Assembly: GCA_021768245.1 (NCBI GenBank)
Contig: JAETNO010000005.1
Location: 124,001-188,000, forward strand
Length of the DNA stretch: 64,000 nt
Direction of reading: 5' to 3'
Source of the DNA: Bacteroidaceae bacterium
GTDB taxonomy: Bacteria; Bacteroidota; Bacteroidia; Bacteroidales; Muribaculaceae
Shown here: positions 43,566-51,959 of the stretch, one piece after another
How the letters are laid out: each line of letters opens with the position of its first letter
Numbering within the stretch: position 1 is the first letter of the stretch
Made by a program: the position numbers and the translations under genes
The notes under the pieces: generated by a model
The model's database searches: none
Told to the model about the DNA's origin: nothing
What the model saw: only the letters and a program-made list of their open reading frames with translations

Positions 43566-44534
43566 TCATGCATTGACCGAAAGTATCTCTCCTTCGCCTT
43601 CCACCTTTATCGAGCGGATTACGGCAGGGAAAAGCCAGGTGTCCCCTTGGCCTATAGTAACGCTACGGCGCGGGGCTTCCGCGTCGACGGCATAGTCGAC
43701 ACGGACCTCTCCTTTCAGACACATGATGATGGTAAATGACTCCCTGTCAAGGTGAATGTCAACGGCCTTCTCACCGGCCTCATACTTGCGCACGACAAAA
43801 TATTCACAGTCGGCCAGCACCGAATCCACAGGCTCTGACTTATATGAGGGATAAACGCGATAGTCTATCGCGTCGCGGGCCTCCTCCGTGTGGAGCTGAC
43901 GGGGATTGCCGTCCTTATCGCGACGGTCATAGTCATAGATACGGTAGGTGATATCGCTCGTCTCCTGAATCTCGGCCAGCAGATTTCCCGCCCCTATCGC
44001 ATGTATGCGTCCTGCGGGCAGGAAAAAAGTATCGCCGGGAGCGGAGTCATAGGCGCATATGACGTCCATGATAGTATTGTCGGCAACCCGACGCTCATAT
44101 TCGTCAGGTGTAATCGCCTCCTTAAGTCCGACATAAATCTTCGCATCGGGAGCAGTCTCTATCACATGCCACATCTCCGTCTTTCCCGGACAGTTGTGGC
44201 GTTTGCGGGCAAGCTCATCGTCGGGATGCACCTGCACGGACAAATCATCGCGGGCATCGATAAGTTTTATCAGCAGAGGAAAATTCTCACCGTACTTCTT
44301 ATATATATCCGCCCCGACAAGCTCAGCTCCGTAGATGGAAATCAGCTCCGTAAGACTTTTTCCCTTCAACTCGCCACGGTCAACTACTGAAACATGGCCG
44401 GGCACGGCGGAAATCTCCCAGCTCTCGCCGATGGAGCTTTGGTCGGTCGCCACACCCTTATAGGAAGCGAGGCGTTCTCCACCCCATATCACTGACTTCA
44501 GATAGGGCGAGAAATGGATAGCTTGGTCAAGCAT
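43566..44534 (-). CDS. manA: Mannose-6-phosphate isomerase, class I
   Basis: 322 residues. The zinc-site motifs of type I phosphomannose isomerase are present: VQVHPDDELA near residues 100-109, GKTEMWHV near 116-123, and FFLPAGRIHAIG near 173-184, followed by AEIQETSDITYRIYDYDR. It interconverts mannose 6-phosphate and fructose 6-phosphate in the cytoplasm, feeding GDP-mannose synthesis or mannose use. It is 38 bp after the unknown 174-residue gene on the same strand and is probably the last gene of the rdgB operon. The palindromic terminator follows its stop. Confidence 0.94.
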   Translation of the reverse strand: MLDQAIHFSPYLKSVIWGGERLASYKGVATDQSSIGESWEISAVPGHVSVVDRGELKGKSLTELISIYGAELVGADIYKKYGENFPLLIKLIDARDDLSVQVHPDDELARKRHNCPGKTEMWHVIETAPDAKIYVGLKEAITPDEYERRVADNTIMDVICAYDSAPGDTFFLPAGRIHAIGAGNLLAEIQETSDITYRIYDYDRRDKDGNPRQLHTEEARDAIDYRVYPSYKSEPVDSVLADCEYFVVRKYEAGEKAVDIHLDRESFTIIMCLKGEVRVDYAVDAEAPRRSVTIGQGDTWLFPAVIRSIKVEGEGEILSVNA

Positions 44535-44572
44535 AAATGTGTTGGATTATAAATGATTCCTGTTGATAAAAC

Positions 44573-45097
44573 TTACAGCATGCGCAGTGCGGCGAGCTGT
44601 TCGAGCACATCGAGACGCGACATCGAACGGCGCGACAGAAGGGCTGAAGCGAAATCGTGGGCCACAGCCTGAACTCCCCTGTGGGAGAAAACACGGTTAA
44701 GATATGAGAAATTCTTCTCAAACAGACGTTCAATCTCATCGTCGTCGAGCGAACACGACTCGCGACCCTCATCCACTGCAAGACCGTGGAGAAAATCACG
44801 CAGCTCTGTCGGCAGCTCGTGGCGCGAATGTACCAGATGGCGACACAGGAGGTTAGACATCACCATCCCCATGCCGAGATTATAATTCTTCAACAGCTGG
44901 TTCCAGGCCGTCTTGGCAGACACTCCCGGATTTCCGGCAAAATAAAATTCAGGCGACATCTCCACCATATCATTGGGGTCGCCGTCGATGCTGATTGAGG
45001 CGAGCATCTCCTCACCGTCAAAGACCATCAAACCTATAGCCATCCCGGTAGCCCCATAGCTCCGGTCGGCATCATCTTTATATTTCAGACTTTCCAT
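44573..45097 (-). CDS. Unknown cytoplasmic protein between porZ and manA
   Basis: 174 residues, no signal peptide and no membrane segment. I do not recognise the family. The N-terminal half (MVFDGEEMLASISIDGDPNDMVEMSPEFYFAG) looks like a small alpha/beta unit and the C-terminal half is helical and charged, ending LSRLDVLEQLAALRML-like. It is 41 bp after porZ and 38 bp before manA, so it is most likely translated from the same message. The steady coding pattern and tight spacing support it being a real gene. Confidence 0.75.
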   Translation of the reverse strand: MESLKYKDDADRSYGATGMAIGLMVFDGEEMLASISIDGDPNDMVEMSPEFYFAGNPGVSAKTAWNQLLKNYNLGMGMVMSNLLCRHLVHSRHELPTELRDFLHGLAVDEGRESCSLDDDEIERLFEKNFSYLNRVFSHRGVQAVAHDFASALLSRRSMSRLDVLEQLAALRML

Positions 45098-45138
45098 AGT
45101 TTATATGAAACGTTGCATCAATGCATCTTGTTTTCCGC

Positions 45139-47601
45139 TTAGTTCACTACAAGAATCTTCGCCACGACATCACCCTCCGACTGCATCTCGTCGGAAGTGG
45201 AGGCCACCACATAGTAGACACCGCTCTTCACGCGGGCGCCGTTGAGCGTACAGCCGTCCCACATTGCCATCCCCCCCTCAGAAGTTGTCTGATAGACCAG
45301 GTGCATACCCGAGTCCATAATCTTGACAAGCGAAGAATCCATAAGGCCCGTGATTGTTATCCAGCCGGTATAGCCCGGTTCAACCGGATTGGGATAGGCA
45401 TAGACATTTGAATAATCGGGACGGGCAGGAGCCGAAGTCGAGGAATACTCATAGAGTCCCGTCATAGTGGTCACAAAAACAGAATTATTGTTGGGGTCCA
45501 CATAGATATCGGTTATATTGTTCGAGCCGAGCGGGGAATTAGACATATTGAAATTTTCAAGAATCTCGTCGCCGTTCTCGCTGACGAGATAGATTCCGGA
45601 CTCCTTGGTCCCTATCCACTTACGGTTGGAAGCGTCGACCGCCATACAGCGGATTTCCTCCGTCTCAAGGAGATAGTCGGCAAGATTCGTTCCGTCGTTG
45701 CGGGGCACTTTCAGGCGGTTGATTCTGAAATCGGGCGAGAACACGCTGAGCGGATTGGTGATTTCGATAGGACCGTTCGTTGTCCCGACCCACACCCGTC
45801 CGCGCAGGTCCTCAACGAAACAGAATATATTGTTAGGCAGGAAGGATTTCCCATCCTGGTCTATCATATTATTGACAACCACGCTCTTATCGTCCGAAGG
45901 ATTGGTGATTGTACCCCCCGTATGAAGAGCGGCAAAACCCAACTGATAGCTCGTGTCGCATATGTAAATCATAGGGGATTTCTTGCAGATGATAAACTCC
46001 AGATCTCGATTATTTATAAGGCCTCCCATATCAAGGCCTATCCAATCCTCCTTAACTATTTCCTTCGGGTTCTTCTTTCTCTTGGCTGCCGGAAGCACTA
46101 CTATTGCCGGTTTGGAGGCATCCCCCGTATAAACCCCGACAAGCAGATTGCCGGCTTCATCAAACTGGGCGCAATTCACTCGCCATCCCCAATTCTCATT
46201 CTTATGTATATTTGAGTTCTCATCAAATTTTCCTATCTCTTTGCCGTCTTTTATGACATAGACTCCTTCCATGCCTGAACCGATATAATATTTGTCATAA
46301 TCATCCGGGTCTTCAAGGACAAATGTAGGCATAAAAATCCTGTTCCCGTATTCCGAAGCAACCCTCTTAATACCATCAGTCTTAATGGTAACCATACCGG
46401 ATACCTCAATGTTGCGCACCAATCCATTCTCTACGAAATTCCCACTGAAAACTTCGCTATAAAGATCACCATCCTCAATCGGATAATTCGCACTCATACC
46501 CATATTGCAAACAAAGAATCCCCTCCCATCGGTAGACGGATAAATACGACAGATTTTTGAGAAAGTGGTAGCCCAGTCAGGGCGGTATTTGTCACGGAGC
46601 ACGGTCAGGCTTCCGTCCTCCCCGATTCTATAATTCCCAAGCCCCTTCACATCAGCGGCCCATATCGACGACTGCCCGGAACGGGTAGCAAACCCATTGC
46701 CTGACAGCACCGAAGGCACCGCCGCAAGCTGCCTGCGCTCGCCGGGAGCGACAATGCTGTGTATGGCCCCGTCGGCCACCACATAGAGAGCGTCATCGCC
46801 GGGAATCACTGAGGAAACATTGTCATAGAAAGGGCCCTTCATCTCCACCGTTCCGGAGCCGTCGGCATTTACCTCCATTATATAGAGCCTGTCGCCATAA
46901 CCGACCTCGGCAAAATAGAGCTTCCCGTCAGTACCGCCCGAGCCGGGTATGGCATAAAGTCCCTTGGACCAGTCCCATACATTACCGATATATTTGGAAT
47001 TCTCTATATTGTTGATACGGCTCCCCTTCGGGAACAGCCTCACCTGTGAGGCATAGACCTTTTCCGTCGGAGTGACAAGCACATGCGAAGGCATTACAGC
47101 CACCGATGATATGTTGATACCATACACTCCCGACTCCCTGACCTCGGCTGCGGCGGCGTCATAGACAACGAGACCGAAAGATGTAGCGACATAAATCCGG
47201 TTATCGTCAAAAGCCACATCGTTTACTGACTTCAGCACATTGACATTGGCATCACGGATATCGGGTAGATTCACCCTCCTGCCATCATCATAGATGATAT
47301 CGAGATTGGCATCCTCATAGCTGACCACGAGGTAGCGTCCGTCATAATTATAGTATATGTCCTTGACCTGGCCACCGCTGATATCCGTGCCAGGCTCATA
47401 AGAGCGCGTCTCGTCATTCTCCTTGTCATAGGAATGGAGATTTCCCTCCGACGCAAGATACACTATATGAGGCGTCTCTATCATCTTCGACACTTCGCCG
47501 AAAGCGGGATAGACCTTCCAGCTCCCGACCGCAGTCTGGGCATTGGCCACTGTCGGCAGGAGACTTACGATCAATATCAATAATTTCTTTATCATACTCA
47601 T
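45139..47601 (-). CDS. porZ: PorZ-type protein of the type IX secretion system
   Basis: 820 residues with a signal peptide (about 1-22, ANAQ). The start AVGSWKVYPAFGEVSKMIETPHIVYLASEGNLHSYDKEN matches PorZ, a beta-propeller protein of the cell-surface attachment complex that delivers A-LPS to secreted cargo. Propeller repeats continue to about residue 730, with typical RVWVGTTNGPIEI and RKWIGTKESGIYLV blades. The last 89 residues form a type A T9SS sorting domain (YPNPVEPGYTG... to KILVVN). It lies 36 bp after rdgB and 41 bp before the unknown gene. Propeller proteins of HTCS type look similar, but the absence of kinase parts and the presence of the sorting domain fit PorZ. Confidence 0.82.
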   Translation of the reverse strand: MSMIKKLLILIVSLLPTVANAQTAVGSWKVYPAFGEVSKMIETPHIVYLASEGNLHSYDKENDETRSYEPGTDISGGQVKDIYYNYDGRYLVVSYEDANLDIIYDDGRRVNLPDIRDANVNVLKSVNDVAFDDNRIYVATSFGLVVYDAAAAEVRESGVYGINISSVAVMPSHVLVTPTEKVYASQVRLFPKGSRINNIENSKYIGNVWDWSKGLYAIPGSGGTDGKLYFAEVGYGDRLYIMEVNADGSGTVEMKGPFYDNVSSVIPGDDALYVVADGAIHSIVAPGERRQLAAVPSVLSGNGFATRSGQSSIWAADVKGLGNYRIGEDGSLTVLRDKYRPDWATTFSKICRIYPSTDGRGFFVCNMGMSANYPIEDGDLYSEVFSGNFVENGLVRNIEVSGMVTIKTDGIKRVASEYGNRIFMPTFVLEDPDDYDKYYIGSGMEGVYVIKDGKEIGKFDENSNIHKNENWGWRVNCAQFDEAGNLLVGVYTGDASKPAIVVLPAAKRKKNPKEIVKEDWIGLDMGGLINNRDLEFIICKKSPMIYICDTSYQLGFAALHTGGTITNPSDDKSVVVNNMIDQDGKSFLPNNIFCFVEDLRGRVWVGTTNGPIEITNPLSVFSPDFRINRLKVPRNDGTNLADYLLETEEIRCMAVDASNRKWIGTKESGIYLVSENGDEILENFNMSNSPLGSNNITDIYVDPNNNSVFVTTMTGLYEYSSTSAPARPDYSNVYAYPNPVEPGYTGWITITGLMDSSLVKIMDSGMHLVYQTTSEGGMAMWDGCTLNGARVKSGVYYVVASTSDEMQSEGDVVAKILVVN

Positions 47602-47637
47602 TGGTTTTCAACAGTAAAGGGCTGGCTACAGCTCATG

Positions 47638-48216
47638 TCATTTAGATTCAAGATAGCGGAGAAGTCTGGCAGTGGCGCGTCCGCGATGGCTTATGGCGTT
47701 TTTAGCGTCGGCGCTCATCTCGGCGAAACTCAAATCGCACTCTTCGGGGCGGAACACCGGGTCATAGCCGAAGCCCCCTTCCCCGTGGCGCTCATTCAGA
47801 ATCTCTCCGTCGACACGCCCTTCGAAAGTAACTTCCTCGCCATCCATAATCAAGGCTATCACCGTGGAGAAATGCGCCTTACGGTTACCGCATCCCTCAA
47901 GGTTACCGAGCAAAAGCGCCACATTGGCCTCACTGTCGTGACCGGGGCCGGCATAGCGCGCGGAATAAACCCCGGGAGCTCCATCGAGGGCATCGACCAT
48001 AAGGCCGGTGTCGTCGGCAAAGCAGTCATAGCCGTAATGCTCCTTGACATAACGGGCCTTCTGCATGGCGTTTCCCTCAAGAGTGTCGGATGTTTCGGGA
48101 ATCTCCTCATGGCATCCTATATCCTTGAGCGACAACACTCTGAACCGGTCACCGATTATTCGGCGAATCTCTTCAAGCTTATGTTGGTTGTTTGTGGCGA
48201 ATACTATATCCTTCAT
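47638..48216 (-). CDS. rdgB: XTP/dITP diphosphatase (RdgB/HAM1)
   Basis: 192 residues, standard length. Motifs: FATNNQHKLEEI at the N terminus, ADDTGLMVDALDGAPGVYSARYAG around residues 66-89 with the catalytic acidic pair, GGFGYDPVF near 146-154 and SHRGRATARL near 176-185. It hydrolyses non-canonical purine triphosphates, keeping ITP and XTP out of DNA and RNA. It opens the minus-strand operon rdgB-porZ-unknown-manA and diverges from rsmH across a 257-bp spacer. Confidence 0.97.
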   Translation of the reverse strand: MKDIVFATNNQHKLEEIRRIIGDRFRVLSLKDIGCHEEIPETSDTLEGNAMQKARYVKEHYGYDCFADDTGLMVDALDGAPGVYSARYAGPGHDSEANVALLLGNLEGCGNRKAHFSTVIALIMDGEEVTFEGRVDGEILNERHGEGGFGYDPVFRPEECDLSFAEMSADAKNAISHRGRATARLLRYLESK

Positions 48217-48396
48217 AAATTGGATTTGGCTGTAATATACATATATCTAACGTTCACAAAGCCTTGATATTGCTTCGGGGCCACTCAAAAAACCGTCCTT
48301 CGTGGTTTGCAAATGCAAATTTAATTTCAAGCTGATTTTCAGTTTATTAACCACAATTCAATAATTTCTTAAAAAAAGTGGAACTTTTTTGCTGTT

Positions 48397-48404
48397 TAGT
48401 TTTG
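48397..48404 (+). promoter_or_regulatory. -7 box ahead of the dcw cluster
   Basis: TAGTTTTG fits TAnnTTTG and predicts a start about 66 nt before rsmH. No -33 TTG at 19-21 bp. The divergent spacer 48217-48473 is AT-rich and contains no mraZ, only a possible leftward -7 box (CAAATTTA, 48316-48323). Confidence 0.45.
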
Positions 48405-48473
48405 CAAATTTTTGTAATTTTACACCGCTTTATAATCGTGCGGACCATCGCCGTCAAAACCCTCCGATTCGCT

Positions 48474-49385
48474 ATGTCTGAAGAAGTCTACCACATACCC
48501 GCCCTCCTTCCCCAAACCATTGAGGCCCTGGACATTCATCCGGGTGGCATATATGTAGACGCAACCTTCGGTGGAGGAGGCCACTCGATGGCGATAATGG
48601 AGCGTCTCGACCCTGACGCCGGAGGCCGGCTCTACTCTTTCGACCAGGACTCCGACGCCATTGACCGCGCACCCTCCGACCCACGGTTCACGATGGTCTA
48701 CTCCAACTTCCGTTTCATCACAAATTTCATGCGCTACTACGGGGTCGAAGCCGTCGACGGAGTCCTTGCCGATCTCGGAGTCTCCTTCCATCACTTCGAC
48801 GACTCCGACCGTGGCTTCTCTTTCCGCTTCGACGGCCCGCTCGACATGAGGATGAACCGCAAGGCCACGCGTTCGGCAGCCGACATCATCAACGACTGGC
48901 CCGAAGAGAAAATCGCCGACACCCTCTATCTCTACGGAGAGCTCAAACAGAGCCGCGCCATGGCCCGCGCAATCGTCAAGGCACGCTCGCAGGAAAAAAT
49001 TCTCACAATAGGCGGGCTGATCGAGACCGTAAAACCCTATATCGACCAGCGCAAGGAGAAAAAGGAACTCGCACAGCTCTTCCAGGCCCTCCGCATCGAG
49101 GTAAACGACGAGATGGGAGCACTCAAGGAGCTTCTTGAAGGTGCCCTCAAAGTCCTGCGTCCCGGAGGCAGACTCGTGGTGATTACCTACCACAGCCTCG
49201 AGGACCGCATGGTCAAGAATTTCATGAAGACCGGCAACTTTGCCGGAAACGTCGACAAGGATTTCTTCGGGAAAGTGAACTCCCCCCTGCGTCCGCTCGG
49301 CAAACCGATAGTCCCCGACGATGCCGAAATCGAACGCAATCCGCGCTCTCGTAGCGCCCGGCTCCGCGTGGCGGTCAAACTCTGA
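48474..49385 (+). CDS. rsmH: 16S rRNA (cytosine-1402-N4)-methyltransferase
   Basis: 303 residues from the ATG at 48474. The frame is open further upstream, but the family begins with HIPALLPQTIEAL as here. The SAM-binding motif VDATFGGGGHS is near residues 26-36, with VDGVLADLGVSFHHFDD near 94-110, DMRMNR near 124-129, and the C-terminal NPRSRSARLRVA. It methylates C1402 of 16S rRNA. It is the first gene of the dcw cluster here, 68 bp ahead of the ftsL-like gene. Confidence 0.97.
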   Translation: MSEEVYHIPALLPQTIEALDIHPGGIYVDATFGGGGHSMAIMERLDPDAGGRLYSFDQDSDAIDRAPSDPRFTMVYSNFRFITNFMRYYGVEAVDGVLADLGVSFHHFDDSDRGFSFRFDGPLDMRMNRKATRSAADIINDWPEEKIADTLYLYGELKQSRAMARAIVKARSQEKILTIGGLIETVKPYIDQRKEKKELAQLFQALRIEVNDEMGALKELLEGALKVLRPGGRLVVITYHSLEDRMVKNFMKTGNFAGNVDKDFFGKVNSPLRPLGKPIVPDDAEIERNPRSRSARLRVAVKL

Positions 49386-49453
49386 CCCTACGAACATAAC
49401 CGAAAAAACTGACAGTCAACCCGCATCATATACACCCCCACGATTCCATACAA

Positions 49454-49798
49454 ATGGCAAGCAAAACCGCAGAAAAGCCCCACGGACACTCCTCAATAAT
49501 CACCCGCCTTTTCAGAGGCCAGGTGCTGTCGAGCGACTTCTTCGCCCGCCACTGGCTCCCCGTGCTCATCTGCGTGCTCGTCGTGATGGTCTACATAACC
49601 ACCAAATACACCTGTCAGACCAACATGGAGAAAATCGCCGCCCTCGAACGCCGCCTTGAAATCGTCACCAACGAGAAGGCGCGCGAGCGAAGCGCCTTCA
49701 TGGGACGCATACGAGAGACCTCCATGCAGCAGATGGTCGACTCCCTCCACCTCAACCTCAAAGTGCAGTCGCAGCCCCCTTACAGGATTCCCAAATAA
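49454..49798 (+). CDS. ftsL: FtsL-like cell-division protein
   Basis: 114 residues: a basic cytoplasmic tail, one membrane helix (about 34-50, WLPVLICVLVVMVYITT), then a short coiled-coil (about 60-85, MEKIAALERRLEIVTNEKARE) in the periplasm. That topology and its place between rsmH and ftsI identify it as the FtsL counterpart, which with FtsB and FtsQ activates FtsW-FtsI. Sequence conservation in this family is poor, so the call rests on topology and position. Confidence 0.88.
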   Translation: MASKTAEKPHGHSSIITRLFRGQVLSSDFFARHWLPVLICVLVVMVYITTKYTCQTNMEKIAALERRLEIVTNEKARERSAFMGRIRETSMQQMVDSLHLNLKVQSQPPYRIPK

Positions 49799-49827
49799 AC
49801 CCAAAACAAAAGCAGGAGATTAAAGCA

Positions 49828-51909
49828 GTGAAAAAGGACAACCGCAGCAATATTCTTTTCCGTTATGGCTTCGTAATCGTGGCCATACTTGCCTTATCGG
49901 CCTGTATCGTTGTGAAACTCTGCAACACCACCATAGTCGACGCCGACAAGTGGAACGAGAGCGCCAACAAACTGCTGCGGCAGACCAAGGTCATCGTGCC
50001 CGGACGAGGCAACATCCTCGCCTCCGACGGCAGCGTACTCGCCACCAACCTCAACTTCTATACCGCACGCATCGACTACCGCGCCGAGAAATTCAACGAA
50101 AAGCTCTTCCGCGACACCATCGACGCCCTCGCCTCGAAGATGGCCGAGCATTTCCCCGTACGCACAGCCGAAGGCTGGAAGAAACATCTGCTCAAACCCC
50201 TTGAAAAAGTGCGCGAAAGGCGTCCGAGAGCCTATAAGCTCCTCAACGGCCTGTCGCACGCCGACATGGAGACCATGCGCACCTTCCCCTTCTTCAGCAT
50301 AAAGAACCGCAACCGCAACGGCCTCATCTTCGAAAAATACATGCGCCGCTTCAACCCCTACGGCGACATGGCGCGCCGAAGCATCGGAGGCGTGGGCGAG
50401 ACAAGCGACAGCAAGGAAATCCATGGAATCTCAGGCCTTGAAAAAGCCCTCGATTCCCTCCTCTACGGCAAAATCGGCTACAGCAAGATGATTAACCTGA
50501 CAAAGAAAATCACCGACTGGACCGACGTTCCCGCCGTGCCCGGAAGCGACATAGTCACCACCATCGACATCAACATGCAGGACATCGTCGAGAGCGAGCT
50601 CAACAACGTGCTCGACACCTGCGGGGCCGACTGGGGAGTAGCCGTGCTGATGGACGTGAAGACCGGCGACATCAAAGCCATCTCCAACCTCGAACGCAAT
50701 CCCCATGGCAGGGGCTACATCGAGGCACGAAACCGCGCGGTGATGGGCTACGAACCCGGTTCCGTCGTCAAGACACTCTCGATGATGATTGCCGTGGAGG
50801 ACGGCATCGTGACCGACCTCGACGAAGTGCTCCCCACAGGCAGCGGATGGGCCTACGCCGGAGGCCGTGCGATTACCGACGCCCACCACTCGGTGGCCAT
50901 CCGCGCAGGCGACGTGCTCGAACAGTCGTCCAACATAGGCATGGCAAGAATCATCACCCGTAAATACAACGACAACCCCGGAGCCTTCTACTCCCGCGTG
51001 AAAGCCCTCGGCTTCCTCGAACCTATGAACACCGGCATCGCGGGCGAAGTGCCCCCGCGCTTCGACAGCATCCCCAGTGACCGTGGAGGACGCATAGCCC
51101 TCTCCCGCATGAGCTACGGCTATGCCACGGAAATCCCTCCGCTCTACACCCTCGCCATCTACAATGCGATTGCCAACGACGGTGTCTTCGTGCGTCCGCG
51201 CCTGGTCAAGGAGGTGAAAGGTGCGGTCGACTCTGTGCTCCCTATAGGATATATGGGCAACGGACGTGCCTGCTCGCCACGTACGGCAGGAATACTCCGC
51301 AAGATGCTCACCAATGTGGTGTGGGGTGACCATGGCACAGGACGTTTCCTGCGCAACGAGACCGTGCGCATAGCCGGAAAGACCGGCACCTGCTACATGA
51401 TTGAGAACGGAGCCTACAACCAAAGCAAGAAGCGTCTCGCTTTCTGCGGATTTTTCCCTGCGGAAAATCCCAAATACTCATGTGTGGTGCTGACATGCCA
51501 CCCCACGAAAAATTTCTTCGGGGCGGCCACGACCTCCGGTCAGGTGCTCCGCAACGTGGCCCTGAAACTCTACTCGCGCGGCTTGCTCGACAATAGTTCG
51601 GACTACCGCGAGAACACCCCATCGGCAGCTGCCCCCACATTCTACGCCTCCGCTTCGGGCAACAAATATACAGGTCTGCGCTCCGAATTCGCAATCCCGT
51701 CGTTCAAGAGCCTCAAATCCCCGAAATCAACGGCCAAAGGCTGCATCCCCGACGTCAAGGGCTACGGACTAAGGGAAGCGATAGTCGCCATGGAAAGCTC
51801 AGGCTACAATGTCGACTATTCCGGTTCAGGCTACGTACGCTCTATCTCGCCCGCTGCAGGCACCCGCATGCCCAAGGGCTCACGGGTGAAACTCTCCCTC
51901 TCCCATTGA
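49828..51909 (+). CDS. ftsI: Division-specific penicillin-binding protein (FtsI/PBP3) with PASTA domain
   Basis: 693 residues starting at a GTG (49828), 29 bp after the ftsL-like gene. It has an N-terminal membrane helix (about 10-30), the PBP dimer domain (VPGRGNILASDGSVLATN onward), and a transpeptidase domain with SxxK at Ser312 (EPGSVVK; the common form is EPGSTFK), SSN at 367-369 and KTG at 518-520. A single PASTA domain closes the protein (about 630-693, CIPDVKGYGLREAIVAMESSGYNV). It cross-links septal peptidoglycan with FtsW. The active-site motifs are intact. Confidence 0.96.
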   Translation: MKKDNRSNILFRYGFVIVAILALSACIVVKLCNTTIVDADKWNESANKLLRQTKVIVPGRGNILASDGSVLATNLNFYTARIDYRAEKFNEKLFRDTIDALASKMAEHFPVRTAEGWKKHLLKPLEKVRERRPRAYKLLNGLSHADMETMRTFPFFSIKNRNRNGLIFEKYMRRFNPYGDMARRSIGGVGETSDSKEIHGISGLEKALDSLLYGKIGYSKMINLTKKITDWTDVPAVPGSDIVTTIDINMQDIVESELNNVLDTCGADWGVAVLMDVKTGDIKAISNLERNPHGRGYIEARNRAVMGYEPGSVVKTLSMMIAVEDGIVTDLDEVLPTGSGWAYAGGRAITDAHHSVAIRAGDVLEQSSNIGMARIITRKYNDNPGAFYSRVKALGFLEPMNTGIAGEVPPRFDSIPSDRGGRIALSRMSYGYATEIPPLYTLAIYNAIANDGVFVRPRLVKEVKGAVDSVLPIGYMGNGRACSPRTAGILRKMLTNVVWGDHGTGRFLRNETVRIAGKTGTCYMIENGAYNQSKKRLAFCGFFPAENPKYSCVVLTCHPTKNFFGAATTSGQVLRNVALKLYSRGLLDNSSDYRENTPSAAAPTFYASASGNKYTGLRSEFAIPSFKSLKSPKSTAKGCIPDVKGYGLREAIVAMESSGYNVDYSGSGYVRSISPAAGTRMPKGSRVKLSLSH

Positions 51910-51959
51910 CCACGGGACCTAATTATCATTCACGACAAGCTTAAAAACATATATATAAG

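Noticed and set aside
48420..49397. 325-codon minus-strand frame antisense to rsmH
   Set aside because: rsmH is unmistakable and the antisense product has no family resemblance.
50431..51423. 330-codon minus-strand frame antisense to ftsI
   Set aside because: It covers the transpeptidase domain of ftsI and reads as His/Val/Gly-rich shadow sequence.
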